From assembly GCA_041687095.1 (NCBI GenBank), contig JAWLCQ010000024.1:1-43322 (forward strand): DNA of 43,322 bases. Reading direction: 5' to 3'. The translations under genes were made by a program, and so were the position numbers. This document shows, one piece after another, positions 7,584-16,417 of the stretch. The notes below the pieces were generated by a model, which was given only the letters and a program-made list of their open reading frames with translations, searched no databases and was not told the origin of the DNA. The DNA is from JAWLCQ01 sp041687095 (lineage in GTDB: Bacteria; Planctomycetota; Phycisphaerae; SM23-33). Each line of letters opens with the position of its first letter. Position 1 is the stretch's first letter.

Positions 7584-8579
7584 ATGCAAGACCGAGTGAC
7601 CACAACACTGCACCAACCTCCACAGTCCCAGGGAGCGGCCGCCGAGTTCGATCGGCCGCTGCTCCTGACCGTCGAGCAGGACCTCCTGGGCGTCCTGCTC
7701 AAGCACGCGGGGATGGGCGTGCTGCTGCTGGTGACGCTGACGAGCGTCGTGGCGGTGGGCCTGATCTTCGTCTTCATCGTGGGGCAGGCCTACCCCTTCT
7801 TCGCCGAGCGCGGGCTGCTGGAGCTGTTCTCGGGCAAGGCATGGCGCCCGACGGACGCCACGCCGGAGTTCCAGGCGGGGGCGATGTTCTACGGCACGGC
7901 GGCGGTGACGGCGGGGGCGATGCTCATTGCCGTGCCCCTGGGGTTGCTGGCGGCGGTGTTTCTGAGCGACGTCGCCTCGTTCCGCCTGCGGCAGTGCATC
8001 AAGCCCGTCATCGAGATGCTGGCGGCGATCCCGTCGGTGGCGTACGGCTTTTTCGCAGTGGTGGTCGTCGCCCCGTGGATGCAGCAGACGCTGGGCTTCG
8101 ACACGGGGACCAACGGGCTCAACGCATCGGTCGTCCTGGCGGTGATGGCCCTGCCGACGATCGTCTCCATCGCCGAGGATGCGCTGTCGGCGATCGGGCG
8201 GGACCTGCGGGAGGCGGGGTACGCCATGGGCGCCACCCGGGCGGAGATGCTCCTGAAGGTCGTGATTCCCGCGGCCGGCAGCGGGATCGTGGCGGCCGTC
8301 GTGCTGGGGATCATGCGGGCCGTCGGGGAGACGATGCTGCTGTGGATGGCGTCGGGGAACGCGGTGCAGGTGCCCGCGCCCTGGTGGGACCTGAGCCAGT
8401 CCGTGCGGGCGCTGACGGCGACGATCGCGGCGGAGATGGGTGAGGCGGAGGAGGGGGGCATCCACCGCCACGCCCTGTTCGCCCTTGGGGCGGCCCTGCT
8501 CCTCATCACCTTCGCCCTGAACCTCGTCAGCGAGTACTTCCTCGCCCGCTCCCGCCGCGCCCGAGGAGGCAGCAAGTGA
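7584..8579 (+). CDS. pstC: Phosphate ABC transporter permease PstC
   Basis: A 331-aa inner-membrane permease. Six hydrophobic helices follow a cytoplasmic N-terminus, and the EAA loop that contacts PstB is visible (REAGYAMGATRAEMLLKVVIP), preceded by MALPTIVSIAEDAL as in PstC. Start: ATG 7584 (MQDRVTTTL) with GGAG immediately before it. The frame is open to TTG 7509, but that extension crosses the pstS-pstC inverted repeat and is Arg-rich, unlike PstC. The gene ends in a 4-nt GTGA overlap with pstA, so PstC and PstA are translationally coupled. Length is normal for the family. Confidence 0.94.
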   Translation: MQDRVTTTLHQPPQSQGAAAEFDRPLLLTVEQDLLGVLLKHAGMGVLLLVTLTSVVAVGLIFVFIVGQAYPFFAERGLLELFSGKAWRPTDATPEFQAGAMFYGTAAVTAGAMLIAVPLGLLAAVFLSDVASFRLRQCIKPVIEMLAAIPSVAYGFFAVVVVAPWMQQTLGFDTGTNGLNASVVLAVMALPTIVSIAEDALSAIGRDLREAGYAMGATRAEMLLKVVIPAAGSGIVAAVVLGIMRAVGETMLLWMASGNAVQVPAPWWDLSQSVRALTATIAAEMGEAEEGGIHRHALFALGAALLLITFALNLVSEYFLARSRRARGGSK

Positions 8580-10213
8580 GACGCCTCCTGCGAAGCATGG
8601 TGGACAAGCTCTTCACCAGCCTGTCGCTGGGGGCGGTGCTGCTGATGGCGGCGGCGCTGCTGATCCTTCTGGGCCCGGTGTTCCTCCGCGGGTCCCGTGC
8701 CGTCGTCTTCCACGCCACCGTCGAGTACCGTCGCATGCTCCTGGGCGAGTTCCACCGCGGGGACGTGAACGAAATCGCCCGCGAGTACGCCCTCGCCGTC
8801 GAGGCCCGCCGCCCCGTCTACGAGATCCTCGACCGCTTCGCCCGCGGGATCGACACCTCCTACCAGGCCGACCAGGTCAAGACCGTCTACCGCGCATTCC
8901 GCGAGCAGATGAGCAACCGCGTCGAGAGCGGCGCCCTCCCCGCCGCAGACGCCCGCGAGCTACAGTCCCAGGTCCGCCGCCTCCGCGACGCCCTCCTCGG
9001 CGCCTACGCCGCCACCAACAAGGCCGAGGCCCTCGTCCTCCTCGACGACGTCCTCGCCGCACGCTCCGTCCCCGCCCTCCGCGACAGCGTGGCCAACCAA
9101 CTCTTCACCCTCGCCGACGACTACCGCCAGGTGCTCGACGACGTGGACCTCGCCCGCCGCGCCGACCACCTCGCCAACTTCCAGGAGGTCCGCGACATCC
9201 TCAAGGAGCTGCTCGGCCCCCGCCCCGGCCGGGCCGAGGCCGAACTCGCCGAATTCCGCTACGGGGCGACCCGCTGGGACCGCGCCGAGGTCCTCCTCGA
9301 CCGCCTCCTGTACGACGACGCCTGGGTCCCCGTTCCCGGGCAGGCGACGCTCGTCCAGAAGCGCATCCCCCGCGCCGAACTCTTCGAGGGCACGGCCATG
9401 GCGAAGCTCTTCCCCCTCGTCGAGGAGAACCTCCCAGCCATGCTCCGCCCGGAGTTCACGATCTACTGGCGGTACTTCATCGACCCCGCGACCCCGGGGA
9501 ACCTGTACGGGGGCGTGGGCAAGGAGGTCCTGGGGACGCTCTTGCTGGCGGGGCTGGCGATGCTCTTCGCCGTGCCCGTGGGGCTCATCACCGCCGCCTT
9601 CCTGGTCGAATGCACCCGCGACAGCCTCGTCATCCGGGTCATCCGCACGTGCATCAACACCCTCGCGGGCGTCCCGAGCATCGTGTTCGGCCTGTTCGGG
9701 CTGGCCTTCTTCGTGATGTGGTTCCTCCCCAGGTTCGGACTCCAGCGGCAGTCGAGCATCCTGGCGGGGGGGTTGACGCTGGGCCTGCTGGTCCTGCCCA
9801 TCATGATCCGCACCAGCGAGGAGGCCATCAAGTCCGTCCCCCGCACGTACAAGGAGGCCTCGCTGGCGCTGGGGGCGGGGGGGCTGCGGACGTTCCTGCA
9901 GGTCACCCTGCCCGCCGCCCTGCCCGGGGTGCTGACGGGGTGCATCCTGAGCCTGTCCCGCGCGGCGGGGGAGACGGCCCCGATCCTGTTCACCGCCGCT
10001 GTGGCCTTTGGCGACTGGCCCTCGGGCCTGGGGTCCGGGACGCAGGCCCTGCCCTACAGCGGCTTTATGTATGCCACGGCCGACTACCTGTCCATGAAGG
10101 CCCCGCACAACCAGTACGGCATGATCATGACGTTGATCCTGCTGGTGCTGGTACTGAACGTGGCGGCGATCGTGCTCCGCTCGCGCGTGGCGAGGAAGCT
10201 CCGCGGCCAGTAG
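8576..10213 (+). CDS. pstA: Phosphate ABC transporter permease PstA with large helical insertion
   Basis: A 545-aa protein, against about 280-300 aa for most PstA. It starts at GTG 8576 within the overlap with pstC; GAGGAGG at 8563-8569 supports it. TM1 (~14-38) is followed by ~270 residues without membrane segments (~40-300), rich in charged helices (EIAREYALAVEARR, ARELQSQVRRLRDALLGAY). The normal permease core starts near residue 310 (GGVGKEVLGTLLLAGLAML) and carries the EAA loop (YKEASLALGAGGLRTFLQVTLP). TM1 would place the insert in the periplasm, facing PstS. That placement is inferred from topology; the role of the insert is unknown. Confidence 0.93.
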   Translation: MRRLLRSMVDKLFTSLSLGAVLLMAAALLILLGPVFLRGSRAVVFHATVEYRRMLLGEFHRGDVNEIAREYALAVEARRPVYEILDRFARGIDTSYQADQVKTVYRAFREQMSNRVESGALPAADARELQSQVRRLRDALLGAYAATNKAEALVLLDDVLAARSVPALRDSVANQLFTLADDYRQVLDDVDLARRADHLANFQEVRDILKELLGPRPGRAEAELAEFRYGATRWDRAEVLLDRLLYDDAWVPVPGQATLVQKRIPRAELFEGTAMAKLFPLVEENLPAMLRPEFTIYWRYFIDPATPGNLYGGVGKEVLGTLLLAGLAMLFAVPVGLITAAFLVECTRDSLVIRVIRTCINTLAGVPSIVFGLFGLAFFVMWFLPRFGLQRQSSILAGGLTLGLLVLPIMIRTSEEAIKSVPRTYKEASLALGAGGLRTFLQVTLPAALPGVLTGCILSLSRAAGETAPILFTAAVAFGDWPSGLGSGTQALPYSGFMYATADYLSMKAPHNQYGMIMTLILLVLVLNVAAIVLRSRVARKLRGQ

Positions 10214-10244
10214 AACCCGCAAGAAAGCCTGTAGAATTCTAACC

Positions 10245-11153
10245 ATGAGTGCCGACGCAACCACGGAAGCCAAAGCCGCCGCCTTTCCCGACGGGATGCG
10301 GTCTGCCCTCCCCGAGGCGGGGAAGAACGCGGAGCCCGCGGGCAAGCGGCCGCCGGCGGACCCCAAGGGGTCCGGGGACGCCAAGGGCGTCGAGTGCCGC
10401 TGTGCCATCATTCGCGCGCAGGACTTCTGCTTGTACTACGGCAGCAAGGCCGGCGTGAAGAACATCACGATGGAGATCGAGCAGTGTGCGGTGACGGCCA
10501 TCATCGGACCGAGCGGTTGCGGGAAGAGCACCTTTCTCCGCAGCATCAACCGCATGAACGACCTGGTGCCCGCCGCGCGGGCGACGGGCCTGCTGGAGGT
10601 CAACGGGACCAGCGTCTACGACCGCCGGGTCAACCTCGTCAACCTGCGGCAGCAGGTGGGCATGGTGTTCCAGAAGCCCAACCCCTTCCCCAAGACCATC
10701 TACGACAACATCGCCTTCGGGCCGCGCCTGCGGGGCCTGCGGCAGCGGGCGCGCCTCGACGAGCGGGTCGAGGAGTGCCTGCGGGCGGCGGCGCTGTGGG
10801 ACGAGGTCAAGGACGACCTGAAGAAGTCCGCCCTGGCGCTGTCGGGCGGGCAGCAGCAGCGCCTGTGCATTGCCCGGGCGCTGGCCACGCGGCCGAAGGT
10901 GCTGCTGATGGACGAGCCCTGCAGCGCCCTGGACCCCATCGCCACGGCGCGGATCGAGGACCTGATCCAGCAGCTCAAGGGCACGTACACCATCGTGATC
11001 GTGACGCACAACATGCAGCAGGCCGCCCGCGTGAGCGACTACACGGCGTTCTTCTGCATGGGCGACCTGGTGGAGTACGGCCTGACGCGGGAGCTGTTCA
11101 CTCGCCCGCAGAAGCGCCAGACCGAGGACTACGTCACCGGGCGCTTCGGGTAG
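10245..11153 (+). CDS. pstB: Phosphate ABC transporter ATPase PstB
   Basis: A 302-aa ATPase that drives phosphate import through PstCA. Walker A GPSGCGKST (88-96), Q-loop MVFQKPNPFP, signature LSGGQQQRL, Walker B VLLMDEP and the H-loop VTHNMQQAARVSD are all intact, as is the PstB-typical phrase LRSINRMNDL. It is longer than the usual ~255 aa because of a Lys/Pro/Ala-rich N-terminus of about 50 residues before the first strand. The true start could therefore be internal, although no better-placed ATG with a ribosome site is evident. It follows pstA by 31 nt and precedes phoU by 51 nt. Confidence 0.95.
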   Translation: MSADATTEAKAAAFPDGMRSALPEAGKNAEPAGKRPPADPKGSGDAKGVECRCAIIRAQDFCLYYGSKAGVKNITMEIEQCAVTAIIGPSGCGKSTFLRSINRMNDLVPAARATGLLEVNGTSVYDRRVNLVNLRQQVGMVFQKPNPFPKTIYDNIAFGPRLRGLRQRARLDERVEECLRAAALWDEVKDDLKKSALALSGGQQQRLCIARALATRPKVLLMDEPCSALDPIATARIEDLIQQLKGTYTIVIVTHNMQQAARVSDYTAFFCMGDLVEYGLTRELFTRPQKRQTEDYVTGRFG

Positions 11154-11204
11154 CCGCCCCCGCCCCCCGAGTCCTCCCCAAGACTTTTCGGAGTTAAGAA
11201 CGAC

Positions 11205-11879
11205 ATGTCGGAACTGCAGAACCGTCTGGACAAGTTGGCCTTGCGGGTGGACCGCATGGGGATGCGGGTCGAGCAGGCCATCATCGACGCCATCCGCGCC
11301 GTGGAGGCCCGCGACGTCGACGCCGGCCGAGCCGTCCGCGACGGGGACACCGCGATCGACCGCGAGGAGGTCGAGATCGAGCAGGAGTGCATCCGCCTGC
11401 TGGCGCTGTACCAGCCGGCGGCGGTGGACCTGCGGACGATCTGCACGATCATCAAGGTCAACAACGACCTGGAGCGGATCGCGGACCTGGCGGCGTCGAT
11501 CGGGAAGAAGGTCAAGCACGTGGTGAACCTGGGGCTGGACCCCAGTCGGTTCCCGCAGTTCAACCAGCTCATCCAGGACACCCTCGACGTCCTGGGGCGG
11601 GCGGTCCGCATGATCGCCGCCCAGGACGCCGAAACCGCCCGTCGGCTGATCGAGGGCGATAAGAAGGTGGACCAGGTCTATAAGGAATTCGTGCAACTCG
11701 TGCTGGAAGCCGAGGGCCGCCGCCCCCAAGGCGCCGAGGCCGCCCTGACGATGATCAACCTCGCCAAGGCGCTCGAGCGGACGTGCGACCTGTGCACGAA
11801 CATCGCCGAGGACATCGTCTTCCTGCGGACCGGTGACATCATCCGCCACGCCGGGGCCTTCGAGCCCCCCCAGGCCTGA
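11205..11879 (+). CDS. phoU: Phosphate signalling protein PhoU
   Basis: A 224-aa all-helical protein of two PhoU three-helix repeats. Each repeat has the metal-binding E/DxxxD pattern: DLRTICTIIKVNNDLERIADLA (~76-97) in the first and TMINLAKALERTCDLCTNIAED (~181-202) in the second. In known systems PhoU sits between PstSCAB and PhoR and keeps the kinase off when phosphate is plentiful. GGAG near 11190 serves as ribosome site for ATG 11205. It is the last gene of the pst operon. Its length and motif spacing are typical. Confidence 0.95.
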   Translation: MSELQNRLDKLALRVDRMGMRVEQAIIDAIRAVEARDVDAGRAVRDGDTAIDREEVEIEQECIRLLALYQPAAVDLRTICTIIKVNNDLERIADLAASIGKKVKHVVNLGLDPSRFPQFNQLIQDTLDVLGRAVRMIAAQDAETARRLIEGDKKVDQVYKEFVQLVLEAEGRRPQGAEAALTMINLAKALERTCDLCTNIAEDIVFLRTGDIIRHAGAFEPPQA

Positions 11880-11969
11880 CGCGGGCGGTTGGCCCTGCGC
11901 GGTCCCCGCGGGGCTCGCGGGAAGAGAGTAGCGAAAGGGTCTGAATTGCCGAGAAGGAAGTAACTTCGT

Positions 11970-11996
11970 CGTCGGTGGGCGGGAGGCTCACCGACG
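11970..11996. other. Small inverted repeat after phoU
   Basis: CGTCGGTG (11970-11977) and CACCGACG (11989-11996) form a perfect 8-bp stem with an 11-nt loop. There is no T-run. It lies in the 273-nt gap between phoU and the porin gene, in which I see no other feature. It may separate the two transcripts. Confidence 0.4.
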
Positions 11997-12152
11997 CGGG
12001 GGCCGGTCGTTTGTCCAGGCGGCCGGCGCCTGTGCGGCGGAGTGGGTCGCGGATGGTCCCGGTTGTGCGGGCCTCCATTCATGGTTGCGGCCCTCCGGGG
12101 CGCCGATGTTCGGCCTCCGGCGCGGGGCCGCGGGTCTAGGCAAAGGAAAGGA

Positions 12153-13520
12153 ATGGGAATGTACGGACACACGAAGTGGGCGGCAGGCCTCATCCTGCTA
12201 TGTCTCACCGCCGGGGCAGTGGCCGCCGAGGACGCCGCCGCCCTCGAGCAGCGCGTCAGGGAACTGGAGGCCAAGGTCTCCCAGCTCCAGGACAACAGTG
12301 CCGAGTTGCAGAAGGCCCAGATCGCCCAGATTCTCGAAGAGATCAAGGCCGACGGGCAGGCGGGCGGGAACGTCTTCAAGCTGTACTGGAAGGACGGCGT
12401 GAAGGCCGAGACGGCCGATGGGCTCATCAAGATGAGCATCGGCGGGCGCGCGATGCTCGACTGGACCTGGGTGAACGACAGCGGCATCGAGCAGTATGTC
12501 GGTAGCCTTCAGGACCGCACGGAAGTCCGCCGCGCTCGCCTCCACTGGGATCTCAAATATGCGGACGTCCTGGCGTTCAAATGGGAATTCGACTTCGCGG
12601 GGGGCACGGCCACGGTGACGGACACGTACCTCGAACTGCTGAACCTCGGGGGCGTGGGGAACCTTCGGGCGGGTCACTTCAAGGAGCCGATGGGCCTGGA
12701 GCAACTCACCAGCAGCCGCAACATCAGCCTGATCGAGCGTTCCTCCCCCACCGAGGCGTTCACCCCCGGCCGCAACATGGGCGTCATGTTCCACGGGGCC
12801 GCCCTAGGCGAGAAGCGCAAGGAGCGGATGACCTATGCCGTCGGCGCGTTCCGCAACACCGATAACAACGGGAACATCCAGCGGGACGAGGGATACGCCG
12901 TGACCGGCCGCGTAACCGGCCTGCCCATCTATGAGGACGGCGGCAAGCAGTTGGTTCATGTCGGGGCAGGGTACAGCTACCGAGACTCGGAGCGGGTGCA
13001 ATTCCGCGCGTATCCCGAGGCCCGCCCCAGGCGATTCGTTGACACCGGGGCGTTCGAGGCCGATCACACCCACCTGTTCAACGTCGAACTCGCCGGGCAA
13101 CTGGGGTCCTTTCACGCACAGAGCGAACTGTTTGCCGCCCACATCGACCCGGCCGCCGCGGCGGATGGGTTCTGCCTGTGGGGGTGGTATTTCCAGGCGG
13201 GGTACTTCCTGACCGGCGAGCATCGGCCTTACCGCACCGACAGCGGCACCTGGGACCGCGTCAAGCCCCTCAAGAACTACGGGCAGGATGGCGGATGGGG
13301 CGCCTGGGAGATCGTTGGCCGCGTCAGCTACCTCGACCTGGAGCACGATGCGGTCGTCGGTGCCGCCGCGCGCAGTCAGCTCAATGGAACCGTCGGTGTT
13401 AACTGGTATCTGAATCCCAACGTCCGCCTGATGGCGAACTACGTCCGCGCGTGCGTGGACGGACAGGGATGGACCGAGGGGGCCGACATCTTCGTCACCC
13501 GCGTCCAGTTCGACTGGTAA
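12153..13520 (+). CDS. Outer-membrane porin of the phosphate-selective O/P type
   Basis: A 455-aa protein (ATG 12153 or 12159, with AAAGGA at 12142-12147). A signal peptide ending AVAAED is followed by a short coiled coil (~27-60, ALEQRVRELEAKVSQLQDN), as in OprP/OprO-like porins. A beta-barrel-like body comes next with alternating aromatic strands (IGGRAMLDWTWV, VRRARLHWDLKYADVLAFKWEFDF) and the O/P family phrase GNLRAGHFKEPMGLEQLTSSRNI. It ends in an aromatic strand, VTRVQFDW, with a C-terminal Trp as in outer-membrane barrels. Location after phoU makes phosphate or pyrophosphate uptake across the outer membrane likely; ion selectivity cannot be read from sequence. A strong terminator follows. 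Confidence 0.88.
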   Translation: MGMYGHTKWAAGLILLCLTAGAVAAEDAAALEQRVRELEAKVSQLQDNSAELQKAQIAQILEEIKADGQAGGNVFKLYWKDGVKAETADGLIKMSIGGRAMLDWTWVNDSGIEQYVGSLQDRTEVRRARLHWDLKYADVLAFKWEFDFAGGTATVTDTYLELLNLGGVGNLRAGHFKEPMGLEQLTSSRNISLIERSSPTEAFTPGRNMGVMFHGAALGEKRKERMTYAVGAFRNTDNNGNIQRDEGYAVTGRVTGLPIYEDGGKQLVHVGAGYSYRDSERVQFRAYPEARPRRFVDTGAFEADHTHLFNVELAGQLGSFHAQSELFAAHIDPAAAADGFCLWGWYFQAGYFLTGEHRPYRTDSGTWDRVKPLKNYGQDGGWGAWEIVGRVSYLDLEHDAVVGAAARSQLNGTVGVNWYLNPNVRLMANYVRACVDGQGWTEGADIFVTRVQFDW

Positions 13521-13540
13521 GCGACCGACATCGACCACTC

Positions 13541-13607
13541 CCGGCGGACCCGCGGGCCCGGCCGTCCGACACGTTCGGGCGACCGCCCCCGGGTCCGCCG
13601 GTTTTCT
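13541..13607 (+). terminator. Rho-independent terminator after the porin gene
   Basis: CCGGCGGACCCG (13541-13552) pairs perfectly with CGGGTCCGCCGG (13590-13601), followed directly by TTTTCTT. The 12-bp GC stem has further pairing potential in its 37-nt loop. It closes the phosphate region. Confidence 0.85.
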
Positions 13608-13691
13608 TGCGCCCAGCGGCTGCGGCGGACCCAAAGCGATCCGAGGCGCTTCCGGGTTGACTCCCGTTCGCCGTCCGGGCACCATGCGGCG

Positions 13692-15731
13692 ATGCAGAAC
13701 CTCCTGATCGACACCTTCGTTACCGCCCGCACGCCCCGCCACCTCGGGGTCAACATCGAGATCCAGGACGCCGCCGACCAGACCAACCTGTGGGACTGGC
13801 TGGCGCATTCCAACGCCACCGCCCTCCGCGAGTTCCACCCCGAACGAACCCTCCGCCGCGCCCCCGCCGCTGCCACCGATTGGGCGGGTGTGACGACCCG
13901 CGACGCCTTCGACGCCTGGCGGGAAGGGGTGCGGAGTGATCCCCAGGGGGCGGTGCGGTGGGACGACTACCTCTTCGCCGAGCCCGTCCCCTGGCTCGGC
14001 GTGCCGGATGACATCGTCCGCAAGGCCCGGGAACTCTCCGCCGACCCCCTCCTCTCCATGGGCTGGGCGCCCGACCAGTATCCCGTGTCCCTCGTCGCCA
14101 ACGACCGCCAGGGACCGCCCACGGATGCGGACATCCACTGGCCTGGGGCGTGCTGCGCGTACGAGTACTACTTCGCCATGATCTGGCGGTACGCGTCGCG
14201 GTGCGGGGTGCGGTACTTCATGCTCCACAACGAGCCCGAGTACCACGCCCACCGCTTCCACATGCCCCCCGACCTCGCCGCCAAGGACTACGCCCAGCGG
14301 ACGAGCGACGACTGGCGGATCGCCGCCGAGGTCACCGCCCGGCAGGTGGGCGTGATGAGCCGCCTCGCCCGCCTGGCGATGGAGGACGTCCGCACCCTCC
14401 TCCCCGACCCCGCCCTCGCCGCCTCCCTCGTCCTCTCCGCCGTGGCGGCCCATTGGCAGTGGGAGCGGTACTGGCAGTACGCGCACGAGTACGTCGATAC
14501 CTGCGACTTCCACCACTACGGCTGCGACGAGAGCACCTTCCGCCGCGAGTACGCCCGCGCGGCGATGCGGGCGGGGGAGCGGGGCAAGCGGACGGCGGTC
14601 ACCGAGTTCAACCGCCTCGGGGGCCCCATCCGCGCGGGCGACATGCTGCACTGCATGGGGCCCGCCCTCGACGTGGGGGGGCTGCTGATGACCGCGCTGG
14701 AGCTTGCGGGGGCGGGCGCGGACGACCCGCCCTGCGAGGCCGCAACGTTCTACCACTTCCGCTTCCCCGCCACGCACCGCAACTTCAAGTGCCTGGCGTA
14801 CGGGGACATGAACTGTGTGGACTGGACGGGCACGGACATCCCGCTGGTGAAGCGGGGCGAGGAGTGGTATCCGACGTTCGAGGAACTGCAGGTCCGCTTC
14901 GCCACCCCCGCCTACGCCATGTTCCGCATGCTCGCCCGCTGCGCCCCCGGGGGGCGGGGCGAGACCGCCAGCCACGACGTCCTCCGCGTCGCCCCGGGCC
15001 CGTTCACCAACCCGCAGACGCAGCGCGTGGATCTCCGCTTCCAGGCCATCCGCGCCGGAACCGACCTGTTCGTCAACCTCCTCAACCCGCACGACGCGCC
15101 CAGCGACGAGCTGGAGATCGATGTCTCGCGCCTGGCCGGCGCCTGCTTGGAAGGGCGGTGGTGCGGTTCACCGCAGAGAGCGCAGAGGCAAGAGGAATCC
15201 GAGCACGATCCCATAGCGTCCTCCGCGGACTCTGCGTTCTCCGCGGTGAAGGGGGGCTCCGGAACCGCTGCCGCCCGTCCCGATGGTGGGGGGGCGGTGG
15301 CGTTCCGAACCGCCGTCATCCGCGAGGCCTCGCTGGAGCGCCGCGACGACGTGGTCGCCCAGCACGACCTGTCCGATGGTGAGACGGTCGTGACGCTCAC
15401 GCTCCCCCCGCAGTCGCTCACGCAGATCCGCTTCACACCGCTCCCCCTTGCCCGGGTGAGTTCGCTCCGCCTGGAGGAGCGGACCACCACGCCCGGGGGC
15501 GTGGGCGAGGGGCTGGGCCTGTGGCAGACGACGCTCCTGCGGGCGATCGGGACGATCGACGGAACCGAGCACGACCTGACGGAGGTCAGCGCCCGCTTCG
15601 TCAGCGAGCGCAGTGAGGTCGTCCGCGCGCATCCCGGGGGGCTGGTCCAGCGAATGCGACAGAGCGAGCGCCCGGTGGCCGTCCACGTGGAGACGCCTGC
15701 GGGCGTGCGGTCGGAGGCGGTCGCGTTCTGA
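13692..15731 (+). CDS. Clan GH-A-like glycoside hydrolase, cytoplasmic, with in-frame repeat insertion
   Basis: A 679-aa protein without signal peptide. The N-terminal ~450 residues look like a (beta/alpha)8 glycosidase. LHNEPEYH places a clan GH-A type acid/base at N180-E181, and TAVTEFNRLGG places a candidate nucleophile at E305, about 125 residues later, a usual spacing. The C-terminal part (~455-679) is beta-rich like the sandwich domains of GH30/GH39/GH79-type enzymes. Substrate is unknown; the motif-based clan call is inference. Residues ~492-520 (GSPQRAQRQEESEHDP...) are encoded by an 84-bp repeat element (15167-15250) that keeps the frame. No clear ribosome site precedes ATG 13692. 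The upstream terminator isolates it from the porin gene. Confidence 0.85.
   Translation: MQNLLIDTFVTARTPRHLGVNIEIQDAADQTNLWDWLAHSNATALREFHPERTLRRAPAAATDWAGVTTRDAFDAWREGVRSDPQGAVRWDDYLFAEPVPWLGVPDDIVRKARELSADPLLSMGWAPDQYPVSLVANDRQGPPTDADIHWPGACCAYEYYFAMIWRYASRCGVRYFMLHNEPEYHAHRFHMPPDLAAKDYAQRTSDDWRIAAEVTARQVGVMSRLARLAMEDVRTLLPDPALAASLVLSAVAAHWQWERYWQYAHEYVDTCDFHHYGCDESTFRREYARAAMRAGERGKRTAVTEFNRLGGPIRAGDMLHCMGPALDVGGLLMTALELAGAGADDPPCEAATFYHFRFPATHRNFKCLAYGDMNCVDWTGTDIPLVKRGEEWYPTFEELQVRFATPAYAMFRMLARCAPGGRGETASHDVLRVAPGPFTNPQTQRVDLRFQAIRAGTDLFVNLLNPHDAPSDELEIDVSRLAGACLEGRWCGSPQRAQRQEESEHDPIASSADSAFSAVKGGSGTAAARPDGGGAVAFRTAVIREASLERRDDVVAQHDLSDGETVVTLTLPPQSLTQIRFTPLPLARVSSLRLEERTTTPGGVGEGLGLWQTTLLRAIGTIDGTEHDLTEVSARFVSERSEVVRAHPGGLVQRMRQSERPVAVHVETPAGVRSEAVAF
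15167..15250. repeat. Inverted-repeat element, copy A, inside a coding sequence
   Basis: Left arm 15167-15187 contains CACCGCAGAGAGCGCAG; the right arm 15230-15250 is its complement with two mismatches over 21 bases. The element is 84 bp, a multiple of three, and carries no stop in the host frame. The same terminal sequence recurs at 37733-38102 and 43009-43192 with different interiors. Confidence 0.85.
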
Positions 15732-15785
15732 TGTGACGTTACCGCTGGTAGGGCCTAGACTTAGTGTAGAGCCGATTGGGATGGA

Positions 15786-15797
15786 GCTTCATGAAGC
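15786..15797. promoter_or_regulatory. Perfect 12-bp palindrome before the nucleotidyltransferase-fold gene
   Basis: GCTTCATGAAGC is a perfect palindrome ending 18 nt before the start codon; an overlapping half-site (TGAAGC) recurs at 15805-15810. Its position would allow an autoregulatory operator, but nothing proves binding. Confidence 0.35.
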
Positions 15798-15815
15798 CGT
15801 AAAGGTGAAGCCCTC

Positions 15816-16403
15816 ATGACCGCAGTCACCGGGCCATTCTCTTTGGAAAGGGTCGTCAGCGCCCTGGAGAAAGTGCGCCAACGTCTTCTTCGGGCCGCCG
15901 CCACCCTTCGGTCCGCCAACGTTCCCTACGCCGTGGCCGGCGGCAATGCCGTGGCCCTCTGGGTCTCCCGCGTTGATGAAGCCGCCGTGCGCAATACGCA
16001 GGACGTGGACTTGCTGCTCCGCCGCGCCGACTTCGCCGCCGCCAAGGCCGCCTTCAAATCCGCGGGATTCGTCCACCAACATCTCGCCGGAGTGGATGTC
16101 TTCCTCGACGGACCCGCCGCCAAACCGCGCGAGAGCGTCCACATCGTCTTCGCCAACGAAAAGGTCCGCCCGCAGGAGCCCCTACCCAACCCCGACGTCA
16201 GCGAGTCCGAGGACGTGGGTTTGTTCCGCGTGATCGCTCTGGATGCGCTGGTGCGGATCAAACTCACAGCGTTTCGCGACAAGGACCGCACCCACCTCCG
16301 CGACCTGATCGAGGTCGGCCTGATCGACGCGGCGTGGCTTGCCAAACTGCCTCCCGTTCTCGCCCAGCGTCTCCGCGAACTGCTGGACACGCCGGGAGGA
16401 TGA
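15816..16403 (+). CDS. Nucleotidyltransferase-fold protein
   Basis: A 195-aa protein resembling small stand-alone nucleotidyltransferases (DUF6036/AbiEii-like). The substrate-loop signature GG at 42-43 (YAVAGGNAVALW) and the metal-binding TQDVD at 61-65 are present. The later segment ALVRIKLTAFRDKDRTHLRDLIEVGL is the typical third-motif region with conserved Lys and Asp. AAAGGTGA lies upstream of ATG 15816. The gene converges, 14 nt apart, with a HEPN-type gene. MNT/HEPN pairs are known toxin-antitoxin modules, but those are normally co-directional, so a functional link is only a possibility. The natural substrate (NTP plus protein or RNA acceptor) is unknown. Confidence 0.8.
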   Translation: MTAVTGPFSLERVVSALEKVRQRLLRAAATLRSANVPYAVAGGNAVALWVSRVDEAAVRNTQDVDLLLRRADFAAAKAAFKSAGFVHQHLAGVDVFLDGPAAKPRESVHIVFANEKVRPQEPLPNPDVSESEDVGLFRVIALDALVRIKLTAFRDKDRTHLRDLIEVGLIDAAWLAKLPPVLAQRLRELLDTPGG

Positions 16404-16417
16404 CCGGGCGGGGGTCT

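Noticed and set aside
12804..15092. 762-aa minus-strand open frame across the porin and glycosidase genes
   Set aside because: It runs through a strong terminator and two genes on the other strand; shadow composition.
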